Assembly (NCBI GenBank): GCA_030065825.1
Contig: JASJCY010000007.1
Location: 1-64,000 of the forward strand
From: Nostocaceae cyanobacterium
GTDB lineage: Bacteria > Cyanobacteriota > Cyanobacteriia > Cyanobacteriales > Nostocaceae
Direction of reading: 5' to 3'
Length of the DNA: 64,000 nt
Shown here: in pieces, positions 7,648-17,393 of the stretch
How the letters are laid out: each line of letters starts with the position of its first letter
Numbering within the stretch: the stretch's first letter is position 1
Position numbers and translations under genes: made by a program
Notes under the pieces: model-generated
Seen by the model: the letters and a program-made list of their open reading frames with translations, nothing else
Database searches by the model: none
Told to the model about the DNA's origin: nothing

Positions 7648-9156
7648 ATGCATAGGTATAAGAGAAAGGGTAAAAAGCAGATGAAGATTCATCATCTTAA
7701 AAGGTTTTCTTATGCGTTGGTAATTGCTTGTGCCTTTCTACTGTTTAGTTTTAACTTTTCTTGGGCAGCCACCGAAGCAAAGCACTACACAGAATTGAAA
7801 TTTGCACCCCTACCTGAGATACAGTTACCCAAATACGAACGCTATACCTTAGATAACGGTATGGTTGTATATTTGATGGAAGACCATGAATTGCCCTTGG
7901 TAAGTGGTGCAGCGGTAATTCGTACAGGCGATCGTTTAGAACCAGCAGCAGAAACTGGGTTAGCTGAGTTGGTAGGGACAGTAATGCGTACTGGAGGAAC
8001 CCGTGAACATACTCCTGATGAATTAAACCAGATGTTGGAGTCAAGGGCAGCAGCAGTGGAAACTGGTATTAGTACTAGCGCTGGTAGTGCTAGTTTTGAA
8101 GCCCTCAAGGAAGATACACAAACTGTGGTAGGATTGTTTGCACAAGTGCTACGAGAGCCAGTTTTTGCCCAAGAGAAGCTAGATTTGGCAAAAACCCAAC
8201 TACGTGGTAGTATAGCTCGTCGTAATGACGATCCAGATGATATTGCTGGTCGGGAATTTAAGAAATTAATTTACGGTCAAGATAGTCCCTATGCCCGGAC
8301 TATAGAGTATGCAACCCTAGATAATATTTCCCGTGCAGATTTGGTGAAGTTTTACCAGGAGTATTTTTACCCCAACAACATGATTTTGGGAATTGTGGGA
8401 GATTTTGAAACCCCAGCAATGAAATCCCTCATTCAAGCTAAATTTGGTGATTGGAAAGCTAATCCCAACCTGAGGAAATCCCAATTACCAGAAGTTTCCC
8501 AAGCTAAAACAGGTGGTGTCTTTGTTGTCGATCAACCCCAATTAACCCAAAGTAGCGTACTGATAGGACATTTGGGAGGAACATTCAAAAATCCCGATTA
8601 TGCAGCCTTAGACGTGTTAAATGGGGTGTTAAATGGCTTTGGAGGACGGTTATTTAATGAAGTGCGATCGCGTCAAGGTTTGGCTTACTCAGTATATGGT
8701 TACTGGAGTCCCCGTCATGACTACCCCGGAATGTTCATTTCTGGAGGACAAACCCGTTCCGATGCTACCGTACAATTTGTGAAGGCAATTCAAGGAGAAA
8801 TCAAGCGTCTGCAAACCCAAAGGGTGCCATCCTCAGAACTTGCTTTTGCTAAGGAATCTACCCTTAATTCCTTTGTGTTTAACTTTCAAGACCCCAAACA
8901 AACCTTGTCTCGGCTGATGCGATACGAATATTATGGTTATCCGGAAGATTTCCTATTTCGCTATCGTCGTCAAGTAGAAGCCACCACAGCCGCTGATGTG
9001 CAACGGGTAGCACAGAAATATCTCCAGTCAGATAAATTGGTAACTCTGGTAGTAGGGAATCAAAAAAGCATCAACCCACCCCTAAAACAGCTATCAGCAC
9101 AGGTAATCCCCATTGATGTCACAATTCCCGGTTCCCCATCACAGGCGAAGAATTAA
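7648..9156 (+). CDS. M16 family peptidase-like protein lacking the zinc motif (partner subunit)
   Basis: The 502-residue protein has the M16 fold: YTLDNGMVVYLMEDHELPLVS at the start of the N-terminal domain and FGGRLFNEVRSRQGLAYSVY in the C-terminal half. Where HxxEH should be it reads GLAELVGTVMRTGGT, so it cannot bind zinc in the standard way. A hydrophobic segment (FSYALVIACAFLLFSFNFSW) is a signal peptide. The start used is ATG 7648, preceded by AAGGACG; ATG 7681 is a possible alternative giving a shorter n-region. The gene follows the active M16 gene by 16 bp, so the two are almost surely one operon and probably one heterodimer. Confidence 0.88.
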   Translation: MHRYKRKGKKQMKIHHLKRFSYALVIACAFLLFSFNFSWAATEAKHYTELKFAPLPEIQLPKYERYTLDNGMVVYLMEDHELPLVSGAAVIRTGDRLEPAAETGLAELVGTVMRTGGTREHTPDELNQMLESRAAAVETGISTSAGSASFEALKEDTQTVVGLFAQVLREPVFAQEKLDLAKTQLRGSIARRNDDPDDIAGREFKKLIYGQDSPYARTIEYATLDNISRADLVKFYQEYFYPNNMILGIVGDFETPAMKSLIQAKFGDWKANPNLRKSQLPEVSQAKTGGVFVVDQPQLTQSSVLIGHLGGTFKNPDYAALDVLNGVLNGFGGRLFNEVRSRQGLAYSVYGYWSPRHDYPGMFISGGQTRSDATVQFVKAIQGEIKRLQTQRVPSSELAFAKESTLNSFVFNFQDPKQTLSRLMRYEYYGYPEDFLFRYRRQVEATTAADVQRVAQKYLQSDKLVTLVVGNQKSINPPLKQLSAQVIPIDVTIPGSPSQAKN

Positions 9157-9179
9157 CAGTCCTCACCCTCCTCACCTCG

Positions 9180-9208
9180 AATCCCTCTGCCAATGGGAGA
9201 GGGATTTT
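9180..9208 (+). terminator. Probable intrinsic terminator of the M16 pair
   Basis: AATCCCTCT at 9180-9188 pairs with AGAGGGATT at 9198-9206, followed by a short T stretch. It lies 24 bp after the second M16 gene. The T run is short, so termination strength is uncertain. Confidence 0.45.
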
Positions 9209-9283
9209 ACCCATTTGATTGTAAAGTTTTATGAAAATTTCAAAAATGATATTTTTCTCCCACATATGCCTATTTGGGAGATT

Positions 9284-9404
9284 CACTCTGATTTTGAATT
9301 AACGAGATTTGAGGGTTTACAGCGCCATATTTTCAGCTATAATAGAGTATCGGTTGGTTTATCCTGCCATTTTTTTTGTCATCATTTATTGACATAGTCA
9401 TATC
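9284..9404 (+). repeat. Diverged third copy of the 186-bp repeat
   Basis: The core of the 2785/2996 repeats is recognisable here: AATTAACGAGATTTGAGGG matches AATTCACGAGATTTTAAGG, and CCTGCCATTTTTTTTGTCATC matches CCTGCAATTTTTTTTGTCATG at the same relative distance. The copy is clearly older or from a different branch of the family. Confidence 0.6.
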
Positions 9405-11168
9405 ATGGTTTCATGACATCCTTGCCTGTATGAGGACTATCAAATTTTGGGATATTTTTTATCTGCCCTACCCTACGGCAAGACTACGCTTACATATTTG
9501 GTGAGGGTTTGTAGCAAGATTCCGCAGGGTATCCCCAACAATAACGCCTTCTTCCTTCTTCCTTCTTCCTTCTTCAATTGTCAGTCCCTAACAGCCCAAC
9601 TTTTTTTCCAATTTATTTGCCAGGAATTTAACGGACTTAAGAATGATTAATCTACAAACAATTGCCTGTTCATTAACTACGATAACCGTTTAATTAGATA
9701 GACATAATTAAATATAAAATAGAACTTTACCCCCCAAGGGTAGCATCCCCCTTCCTGTGAGAGAAAAAGAATGGTAAAGGAGTGAATTTTATATTTATAG
9801 GAGTTACGTAAATGTCATACTTAAAAGTTAATTTTTGGTTCCTAGGGACGTGGAAACCGTGCCTCTACTTTACTCCCTTCGGTGTTCTCAGATTACCTGT
9901 AAAAATTTCTCCCCCTCTTCCCCCTCTTCCCCCTCTTCCCCCTCTTAATTTTATCTGCCCAAATTGAAATCAACAGGGTAGAACAATGCCTTATCCTGTT
10001 GATTTACAGGGTTTTAACACAGTTAATGGATCAAGTGCTAGGGTCTTTTTTAAAGTAATTGTAAAGATTGTGAGTAAAGAGTCTATGATTTTTATCAGAA
10101 TTTTATACGAGTAACAGAGAAAATGCTGATACAATTAGCAGCGAGCTATATCTTTTAAACAACCTGTTATCAGGCAAGTAACTGCTTGTTTGATTTTGAT
10201 ATGTTTATGCTCAAAATACTCGGCTAAGCTCTGTATTGATTGACAGGTAAATATTTTCAAGGCTTTGTGTTCCAAGGTTTGAAAAGTAGAAATAATGATT
10301 TTGTAAAGATTTTTAAGTGTTTCCCTCATTTATCAATTTCACATTCTATTCTGGTATCAGTTAACTAGTGGAGAGAGAATATGAAGACAACACAAGCTCA
10401 ATTGCCTCATCAAGCCGTTTTGAATGTTTTGGGCAAGAGTAATCTGTAAAAATATCCTGTTGTCAACCAGAATCGAGAAAAACATGTTCTGATATCTTGC
10501 CAAATACACTTGCTTCCAATAGGAGATTTGCAGAATTTCATATTTATTCCCAATGGGGGATAACTGCAAGAATTAACCAATGATATAAAATCAACAAATT
10601 GGAACAGGGAGGATAAAAATATGATGTCAAATGTCAAGCTGTAAAGAAACAACTACCCGAATTACCCTGGAGGTATATTGTAAACTTAAAAGCTGTAGAA
10701 TGGGTAACCTGCTTAATTTGAGTTGTCAATAACCATCAAGGATATATTTGTGGGGATTATTAGTAGAAACACAAAGTTGATAATTTTCATCGGTTCGCTT
10801 TCAAAATCTTTACTAAACAATTGATTAAATTTTAGATACAAAAAACTGCATAACTTCATAACCAACTGGAAATCTATCAAAATTGAAAAATTGAGGGTAT
10901 TAATTATAAGATATAAACTCAAAGAAAACAACGATAGTTTTGTTGAAATCTAGGAAACACTAGACTATTCATGGCTATATAACTACAGAGATAACAAACA
11001 TTTTTGCTTTTTCCAGAATATTTAGCATTACCCGCTATCTTGCAATTTTGCTGTTGATAGTTGTTGATAAACCAATTGTGTTACCAACAAAAACCAGTAA
11101 AACCTAATGTTTTAGGTGCAAGCAAGAAGCATAAATTTGATGTTTTGAGATTTTGATTATAAAAAAAT
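9405..11168. other. Long intergenic region upstream of hetC; low-complexity repeats and a possible decayed ORF
   Basis: About 1.8 kb without a convincing gene. It holds CTTCTTC repeats near 9545-9580 and CCCTCTTCC repeats near 9908-9945. Several overlapping short minus-strand frames at 10135-10931 have no family features. A short plus-strand frame with a good ribosome binding site starts at 10381 (listed separately). A long leader before hetC is plausible, since heterocyst genes are often regulated from far upstream, but I could not find a clean GTA-N8-TAC NtcA site near the start. Confidence 0.5.
10381..10566 (+). pseudogene. Possible decayed small ORF upstream of hetC
   Basis: ATG at 10381 is preceded by GGAGAGAGAAT, a good ribosome binding site at normal spacing. 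The frame reads MKTTQAQLPHQAVLNVLGKS, reaches a TAA at 10447, then stays open in the same frame for a further 38 codons (CQIHLLPIGDLQNFIFIPNGG region) to the next stop. A later fragment in another frame reads QLPELPWRYIVNLKAVEW (about 10650). This looks like a gene broken by a stop and frameshifts. No family is recognised. It could equally be a genuine 22-residue peptide gene. Confidence 0.3.
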
Positions 11169-14100
11169 ATGAAGCAGATTTTAGAATCTGAGGATGCAAG
11201 AGAAAGCGATATTAAATCCCTTGAATCTATTCTTGTGAATTTATGTCCAGGACAAGATAGCTTGGTTTCAGAATTTATCCAAGCCTTTGAAATTCGGGAA
11301 TTTCAGTTAGGAGAAGAACTTCTTGATAACAGTATACTTGCTTCACCAAAAAAATATGTTCACGATGAACAAAATGGGAGTGGTTGTTACATAATTTGCC
11401 AGGGTAGAGTGCGACTACTGAGTGTAGACAAAGACGCACAAAGGGAAGTTCCGACTTCATTATTAGAAGTTGGGGAAATTTGTGGTATAGATGAGCTTTT
11501 TTGCGAACAACCCCTGGGTTATCGAGCGATCGCAGCCAGTACAGTTGTTGTTGCTTTTTTACCCCTCTCCCAACTGCAACCATGGTTAGAAAAACTGAGT
11601 TCATTGCCAGAGCATCTACGTAAAAACACATATGCTCGGCAAACCCTGATCTTCTTCAAAACCTGCACAGATTTGCGTCAACGGGCAAGAGAACGCAAAC
11701 AAGCCCCAGAATCCTCTAAGAGTTCTTCTCGTCAGTCATTGCTTTCTAGTCATGCTCTTAAGGAACTGTTGCCTTATCTAGAAGAAATTAAGATTGCTGC
11801 TGGATCGCCATTGTCTGATGCAACTTCTGCTGATGTCGGTCACTTCTGGTTACGCAGTGGTGAGATTGAAAGTACAAAAGAGGAATCCCAGACACCACCA
11901 AGTATTGGTGAGAGTTGGGGACATCCAGAGGAAATACCAAGCAATTGGATTGCTAAGACAGATTTATGGGTTTATAAGCTATCTGTAGAGCATTGGGAAT
12001 CAGCCCAAGGAATTGTTCCGGTATTAGCAGATAGTTCTTCCCAGTCAGGGACACCCAGCAAAGCAATTAACCAAGGGAAACGACGACGACCTGTAACCCC
12101 GACAGTGGTGGTTAATCAGCCTAAGTCGAGAAAAGAGCAGCAACAGGAGAATCTTGACTCCAAATTAAAAACAGAGTCCAAACCAATTGCCTTTGCCAAA
12201 CCAAAAAAGAAAAGTTATCGACGTCCTTGGTTTGCCAAAAGCTATCCATTTATTCAGCAGCAAAGTACTTCTGATTGTGGTCCTACTTGCTTGACAATGA
12301 TTGGTCAGTACTGGGGGAAAAGACTCAGTATTAACCTGCTGCGAAACTTATGCGGAGTTGGTCGTGCTGGAGCATCCCTGAAAAGCCTAGCTGTAGCCGC
12401 TGAAAAGGTCGGTTTTCAAGCCAGACCAGTCAGGGCAAGTTTAAACCGGCTAGTGGATCAAAAACAACCTTGGATTGCCCATTGGGAAGGAAATCACTAT
12501 GTAGTCGTTTACCGGATTAAAGGCAATCGGGTGATCCTTTCCGACCCCGCAATCGGACGGCGAAAGATAAAATTAAGCGAGTTTAAACAAGGCTGGACGG
12601 GATATGCGCTGCTACTAACTCCTACACCGGTATTAAGGCAAGTAGCTTCTGCCAAACCTTCCCTGTGGCGATTTTGGGGCGCATTTTTACCTTACCGTTC
12701 CATGCTATGGCCAATTATTACTGCCTCTGTGCTGCTGCAATTGTTTGGTCTGATAACCCCTTTATTTACTCAGATTATTTTTGACCAAGTATTAGTCCAC
12801 AAAAGCTTAAGCACCTTAAACGTTTTTATTATCGGTTCACTGGTGTTTAGTATTTGGCGTATGGCTTTGGTAGGCATTCGTCAATACATGCTGGTGAATT
12901 TTTCTAACAGGGTAGACCTCACCCTCGTCAGTGGATTTGTCAGCCATGCCTTGAGTTTACCTCTACAGTTCTTTGGCAGTCGCCATGTAGGTGACATTAT
13001 CACCCGTATCCAAGAAAACCGTAAAGTCCAAGCATTTCTCACCCGTCAGGCAATTGGTGCTTGGTTAGATGTACTGACAGCAGTTGTTTACGTAATCTTG
13101 ATGGCGTATTACAACTGGAATTTAACCATATTGGTGCTATCGCTACTGCTACCGATTGTAATTATGACAGTGGTAGCAAGTCCACTGTTGCGCCAAGTTT
13201 CACGGGAAATCTTTAATGCCGCTGCTAAGCAAAACTCCTCCCTGGTAGAAATGCTGACCGGAGTAGCCACAGTCAAGGGAGTTGCAGCAGAACAAGAATT
13301 GCGCTGGCTGTGGGAAGATGACCTGACAAATATGGTAAATGCTCGATTTCGCGGTCAGAAACTGAGCATTGGCTTAAAATTTTTAAGTTCTTTAATTAAT
13401 AGTTTGGGTAGTACCGCATTGCTGTGGTACGGATCTAGCCTAGTAATTCAAGACCAACTGAGTATCGGTCAATTAGTGGCTTTTAATATGCTCATTGGTA
13501 ATGTCATCGGACCAGTTTTATCTTTGGTAGGTCTTTGGGACCAGCTACAAGAAGTCATGGTTTCCGTTGAACGTCTGGAGGATGTTTTTAGCGCTGAACC
13601 AGAAGAAACACCAGAAAAATCAATGCTGGTAATGCCTCCACTCAAGGGGGAAGTGCAGTTTGAAGATGTTACTTTCCGCTATAACGAGGACGATCAACGC
13701 AATATTCTGCAAAATATTTCCTTTACAGTCTACCCCGGTCAGACTATTGCCGTTGTTGGTCGTAGCGGTTCCGGTAAGAGTACTTTGGTGAATCTCCTCC
13801 AAGGTTTATATCATCCCACCAAGGGTCGGGTTTTGGTAGATGGACACGATATCTGCCATGTGTCTCCCCAGTCCTTGCGTCGTCAATTTGGGGTAGTTCC
13901 TCAAGAGTGTTATTTATTCTCTGGGACAATTTTAGATAATATCACCCTTTATCGAGGGGAATATAACCTAGAGGAAGTGATTGAAGTTGCCAAGCTTGCC
14001 GAAGCACACCCCTTTATCCAGAGTTTACCACTGGGTTATAGCACCAAAGTTGGGGAACGGGGTTCTAGTCTTTCTGGAGGACAACGACAAAGAATTGCCA

Positions 14101-14378
14101 TTGCTAGGGCATTACTTGCTAATCCCCGGATTTTAATTTTAGATGAAGCTACCAGTTCTCTAGATACGGAATCAGAACGAAGATTTCAGGAGAATTTACG
14201 CCGCTTCAGCCGCGATCGCACCACATTTATTATTGCCCATCGTCTCTCAACGGTACGACATGCTGACTCCATTCTTGTCCTTGACCGAGGCATTGTAGTT
14301 GAACAAGGTAATCACGATGAATTAATGGCAAAAGGAGGTCTTTACTATCATCTGGCACAGCAGCAAATCGATTTATAG
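11169..14378 (+). CDS. hetC: HetC-type ABC exporter with C39 peptidase and cNMP-like domain
   Basis: The 1069-residue protein is a peptidase-containing ABC transporter of the inner membrane. Domains in order: a cyclic-nucleotide-binding-like region (about 35-165, SGCYIICQGRVRLLSVD); a variable linker (about 165-350); a C39 double-glycine peptidase domain with Cys370 in STSDCGPTC, His443 in GNHYVVV and Asp459 in SDPAIG; a membrane domain (about 500-780); and an ATPase with Walker A GRSGSGKST at 864, LSGGQ at 968 and ILILD at 988. Catalytic residues of both enzymes are intact. This layout and size match HetC of Anabaena, needed early in heterocyst differentiation, and a hetP gene follows downstream. 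Its transported substrate is not established. Confidence 0.85.
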   Translation: MKQILESEDARESDIKSLESILVNLCPGQDSLVSEFIQAFEIREFQLGEELLDNSILASPKKYVHDEQNGSGCYIICQGRVRLLSVDKDAQREVPTSLLEVGEICGIDELFCEQPLGYRAIAASTVVVAFLPLSQLQPWLEKLSSLPEHLRKNTYARQTLIFFKTCTDLRQRARERKQAPESSKSSSRQSLLSSHALKELLPYLEEIKIAAGSPLSDATSADVGHFWLRSGEIESTKEESQTPPSIGESWGHPEEIPSNWIAKTDLWVYKLSVEHWESAQGIVPVLADSSSQSGTPSKAINQGKRRRPVTPTVVVNQPKSRKEQQQENLDSKLKTESKPIAFAKPKKKSYRRPWFAKSYPFIQQQSTSDCGPTCLTMIGQYWGKRLSINLLRNLCGVGRAGASLKSLAVAAEKVGFQARPVRASLNRLVDQKQPWIAHWEGNHYVVVYRIKGNRVILSDPAIGRRKIKLSEFKQGWTGYALLLTPTPVLRQVASAKPSLWRFWGAFLPYRSMLWPIITASVLLQLFGLITPLFTQIIFDQVLVHKSLSTLNVFIIGSLVFSIWRMALVGIRQYMLVNFSNRVDLTLVSGFVSHALSLPLQFFGSRHVGDIITRIQENRKVQAFLTRQAIGAWLDVLTAVVYVILMAYYNWNLTILVLSLLLPIVIMTVVASPLLRQVSREIFNAAAKQNSSLVEMLTGVATVKGVAAEQELRWLWEDDLTNMVNARFRGQKLSIGLKFLSSLINSLGSTALLWYGSSLVIQDQLSIGQLVAFNMLIGNVIGPVLSLVGLWDQLQEVMVSVERLEDVFSAEPEETPEKSMLVMPPLKGEVQFEDVTFRYNEDDQRNILQNISFTVYPGQTIAVVGRSGSGKSTLVNLLQGLYHPTKGRVLVDGHDICHVSPQSLRRQFGVVPQECYLFSGTILDNITLYRGEYNLEEVIEVAKLAEAHPFIQSLPLGYSTKVGERGSSLSGGQRQRIAIARALLANPRILILDEATSSLDTESERRFQENLRRFSRDRTTFIIAHRLSTVRHADSILVLDRGIVVEQGNHDELMAKGGLYYHLAQQQIDL

Positions 14379-15186
14379 TTATACCATTGTGAAACAAGAA
14401 AATTTGTCCTCATTTTCGTTGATAAAGCCGCTTCCTTTGCTTTTGTTGAAAATACTCCTACTTTGACGAAATTATCAAGATAACTATTTGGTAATATAAA
14501 TTTTTCTGATTTTGTTGAAAGCATTTGCAATTACCCAAATAATTTGCACAGAATACCTAAGTTTTGTTACAAGTTATTTGATTTATTGGACTCGTAGAAT
14601 AATCTTAGATTGCATGATGTTCAAGATAAATTAATGAAATTAATCAAAGTATAAAACAGGGATGCGGTAATATATGATTTACAGAGAAAAATGCCAAAAT
14701 GGCATTTTTCATTTCAGAAAAGTGTTATAATGTTTACCAGATGCAGGGAGGTAATATAAACACAATAAAATTGGATTTTTAAAAATAATCAGAGTTGAAA
14801 TTGACAAAATTAAATTGACACTCTTGATTGCTGAAAGTCAGACTCAAAAATTATATTTTTGATATTTTTAAAATAATAGTCATAGTCTGATAGTCTCAAG
14901 TAATGACCAAAAAAGCTATAATTGTGGGAGAATTACCTGAGTAATACTACAACGAGCTACTGCTAGGTAATAATTAACAAACACGATATAGCAAACAAAC
15001 AGTTAACAAATTGTTCCCTATAAACTAGTTTATTCTAATAAAAATTGCTCGAAAAATAATTTACTCTATCAAAAAAAGGCTAGAGTTAAATGAATTTCTG
15101 CCCAATTAATAAAGTCATTGTAGCAAGATTGAATAACTTGCAATTGAACGTAATAACAAAAAGCGAAGTTTATGTAGATAGCTTCC
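14379..15186. other. Intergenic region between hetC and hlyD
   Basis: About 800 bp, AT-rich. A strong hairpin followed by T residues lies at 14687-14709. No open frame of note is seen. The distance suggests that hlyD has its own promoter, but no -35/-10 pair stands out enough to report. Confidence 0.5.
14687..14709 (+). terminator. Hairpin between hetC and hlyD, possible intrinsic terminator
   Basis: AAAAATGCCA at 14687-14696 and TGGCATTTTT at 14700-14709 are perfect inverted copies with a 3-base loop, ending in a run of five T. It is symmetric, so it could work in either direction. It lies 310 bp after hetC. Confidence 0.5.
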
Positions 15187-15228
15187 ATGAAAGAATCGTC
15201 TAAATCTCCAGATCGCAAGGGGGCATAT

Positions 15229-16761
15229 ATGCCGGATATTACATCTGAAATGGAGTCGAGTCTAGATTCAATTCAAGAATTAGATTCTGAGGCATCTTCT
15301 TCAATTTTTGGAGGTACAGCAACACCAGTACAATTTGCACCGAATACCTCCACTGATGAGTCAGATGACTTAACGGCAAACACAGAGGATACAGATGCTA
15401 AAGAAAATAGCAACTGGTCAACATCATTACAAACCGTATTAGACCAGCCACCTTCATCTCTTCCCTATAAAATGCTGTTAGGGGGAATGCTGTTTTGTTC
15501 AGCTTTTGTAACTTGGGCAAGTGTTGGTCAAATTAACGAAGTCGGTAAAGCCTCAGGACAATTAGTTCCCCAAGGAGAGACTTATAAAGTTCATCCAGTT
15601 ACCCCAGGCAAAATTGCTCGCATTCTCGTCAAAGAAGGTGAAGCAGTTAAAGCAGGACAGGTAATCGCAGAACTAGATCAAGAAATAGCCCTAAATGACG
15701 TTGCACGCTTACAGGAAGAGCGAGCATCTTACCAGAAGCAATTGCTGCAAACAGAAGCTTTGATTGAGAAAACCCGTCTAGAAGCTCAAACCCGCGTCAA
15801 AATTGCCCAAGCAGAGGTCAGAGGACAAGAAGCGGTTATTGAGCAAGTTAAAGCCAAAATGGATAGCCAGAAAGCAGCGATCGCTCAAATTGAGGATAGA
15901 GTTGCTACCAGCCAAATGCTAATGAAAGAATTGCGTACAGATGCCGCAGCTCAACAGGAAAGACTAGAAAGACTAAAATCTCTAGTGACAGAAGGGGCAC
16001 TTTCTAGAGATCAATTATTTCAAGCACAGCGGAATTTAGGCGATCGTCAGCGTACAATTATCCAGCAAAGTGGTGACATCAAACAAGCTCTGACAGAATC
16101 CACTCGACTGCAATCTGATTTACAACAAGTAATGGCAGAATCGCAGCGAATGCAAGCTGAATTAGCCCGCAAACAAGCTGAAGTTAGCACAGTTAATTTA
16201 CAAGCACAACAGACAATTCAAAGGCTGGAAGTAGAAAAAATTGACTTGCAAGCCAAACTTCAGCAAACCGAAAAGTTATTGGCACAAGCAAAAACTCGCC
16301 TAAAACAATTAACTTTAACTGCCCCTGTTGATGGATTTGTATTATCCCTGAACCTCAGCAACAGTGGTGAAGTCGTGCAAACTGGACAAACCATTGCCGA
16401 AATTGCTCCCCAGGGGTCACCGTTAGTACTATCGGCAATTTTACCAGACCGGGAAGCAGGTTTTGTCGAGGTAGGAGATTCAGCACAAGTCAAATTAGAC
16501 GCTTATCCATTCCAGGATTATGGAATTATCTCAGGCAAAGTCACATCTATTTCCGCAGATGCTAAACCCAACGAACGACTGGGTGCAGTTTATCGCTTGG
16601 AAATAGTTCTTGACCGCAATCATGTCAGGGCAAATAATCAAGAAATCAAATTTAAAGCTGGTCAGGCAGCCAGTGCTGAAATTATAATCCGTCGTCGTCG
16701 GATTATAGATATACTGCTAGACCCCGTGAAGCAGTTAAAAGAAAGCGGTGTCAATTTATAA
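15229..16761 (+). CDS. HlyD family secretion adaptor with double-glycine-like N-terminus
   Basis: This is a periplasmic adaptor (membrane fusion protein) for a type I exporter, most likely the HetC transporter encoded upstream. From ATG 15229 it has about 510 residues; this start is preferred over ATG 15187 because AAGGGGG sits just before it. The layout is a cytoplasmic N-terminus, a membrane segment (KMLLGGMLFCSAFVTWASVG), a lipoyl half (GKIARILVKEGEAVKAGQVI), a long coiled coil (about residues 150-375), the second lipoyl half (LTLTAPVDGFVLSL) and a C-terminal barrel (DRNHVRANNQEIKFKAGQ). The N-terminus contains SIQELDSEASSSIFGG, which fits C39 leader rules. hetP begins 34 bp later, suggesting co-transcription. 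Confidence 0.88.
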   Translation: MPDITSEMESSLDSIQELDSEASSSIFGGTATPVQFAPNTSTDESDDLTANTEDTDAKENSNWSTSLQTVLDQPPSSLPYKMLLGGMLFCSAFVTWASVGQINEVGKASGQLVPQGETYKVHPVTPGKIARILVKEGEAVKAGQVIAELDQEIALNDVARLQEERASYQKQLLQTEALIEKTRLEAQTRVKIAQAEVRGQEAVIEQVKAKMDSQKAAIAQIEDRVATSQMLMKELRTDAAAQQERLERLKSLVTEGALSRDQLFQAQRNLGDRQRTIIQQSGDIKQALTESTRLQSDLQQVMAESQRMQAELARKQAEVSTVNLQAQQTIQRLEVEKIDLQAKLQQTEKLLAQAKTRLKQLTLTAPVDGFVLSLNLSNSGEVVQTGQTIAEIAPQGSPLVLSAILPDREAGFVEVGDSAQVKLDAYPFQDYGIISGKVTSISADAKPNERLGAVYRLEIVLDRNHVRANNQEIKFKAGQAASAEIIIRRRRIIDILLDPVKQLKESGVNL

Positions 16762-16795
16762 AAGTTGAATTAAAAAATTTATTTAGGGATTAGTC

Positions 16796-17188
16796 ATGAA
16801 CTACCATGTTTCTTCTGCTCAGAAAAATTTGACTAGAGGTTTAAATCCTGAACAATTTAATCAAATTGTGGAAGCAATTGCTGGGGGTAAATATTCCTGG
16901 GCTTGTTTATTGATTTTGCGTTTCGCTGGTTACAATCCACTCCACTTCATTCCCTACCGTACATACAGTCGTTTAATGAAAGAAAATAACCCATATAAGA
17001 AAGAATCCACACATACACAAAATAAAATCAAAGCTGGGATAAAATCCTCTGCAAATAGGTCTAATTCTACAACCAAAATTAATGACTTGGATTATGTAGA
17101 AAATACTGACGAAAAAGAAGCCAGTCTCCAAGGAGGAAATTTATACTATTCATCCTATGAATACATTAACGATCTGAACTGTAATTAG
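16796..17188 (+). CDS. hetP: HetP, heterocyst commitment protein
   Basis: The 130-residue protein carries the conserved HetP block: [19 protein letters not shown], then [19 protein letters not shown] and YSRLMKENN (about residues 19-63). The remaining half is Ser/Asn/Lys-rich and unordered in appearance. HetP acts after HetR in committing a cell to become a heterocyst; its biochemical activity is not known. ATG 16796 follows the hlyD stop by 34 bp, so the two genes are probably one transcript. In Anabaena, as I recall, hetP follows hetC directly, so the intercalated hlyD is a local difference worth noting. A second hetP-like gene lies at 19599-19952 on the other strand. Confidence 0.88.
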   Translation: MNYHVSSAQKNLTRGLNPEQFNQIVEAIAGGKYSWACLLILRFAGYNPLHFIPYRTYSRLMKENNPYKKESTHTQNKIKAGIKSSANRSNSTTKINDLDYVENTDEKEASLQGGNLYYSSYEYINDLNCN

Positions 17189-17242
17189 CCAGACTGATTA
17201 GTTTAAATTCCCTAGGAAAGCCTCTCTCCTTCTAGGAAAGAG

Positions 17243-17393
17243 GTCTTAAATTATAGGATTACTATTTGATTTTTGTTCGCGTAGCCTGCGCTTGCGCTTA
17301 AAAATCTCACTACACTTTCTGTTCCCTGTTAAGAGTTCCCCGTTCCCTACCATCACGAGTAATTTTACAAATCAAACCGGATTCCTATAGTTA
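17243..17393. repeat. MITE-like element after hetP
   Basis: The left end reads TTATAGGATTACTATTTGAT and the right end is its inverted, slightly diverged copy (AATCAAACCGGATTCCTATAG). Another copy of the end sequence, TATAGGAATCCGGTTTGAT, lies at about 18698-18716, so such ends occur on both sides of the foldase gene. Confidence 0.45.

Noticed and set aside
9113-9650. Two plus-strand ORFs after the M16 pair
   Set aside because: The first overlaps the end of the M16 gene in another frame and crosses a repeat; the second is made of low-complexity CTTCTTC DNA.
10600-11168. NtcA site (GTA-N8-TAC) upstream of hetC
   Set aside because: Such a site is expected from work on Anabaena hetC, but scanning by eye gave no match with correct spacing near the start. 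It may lie further upstream or be degenerate.
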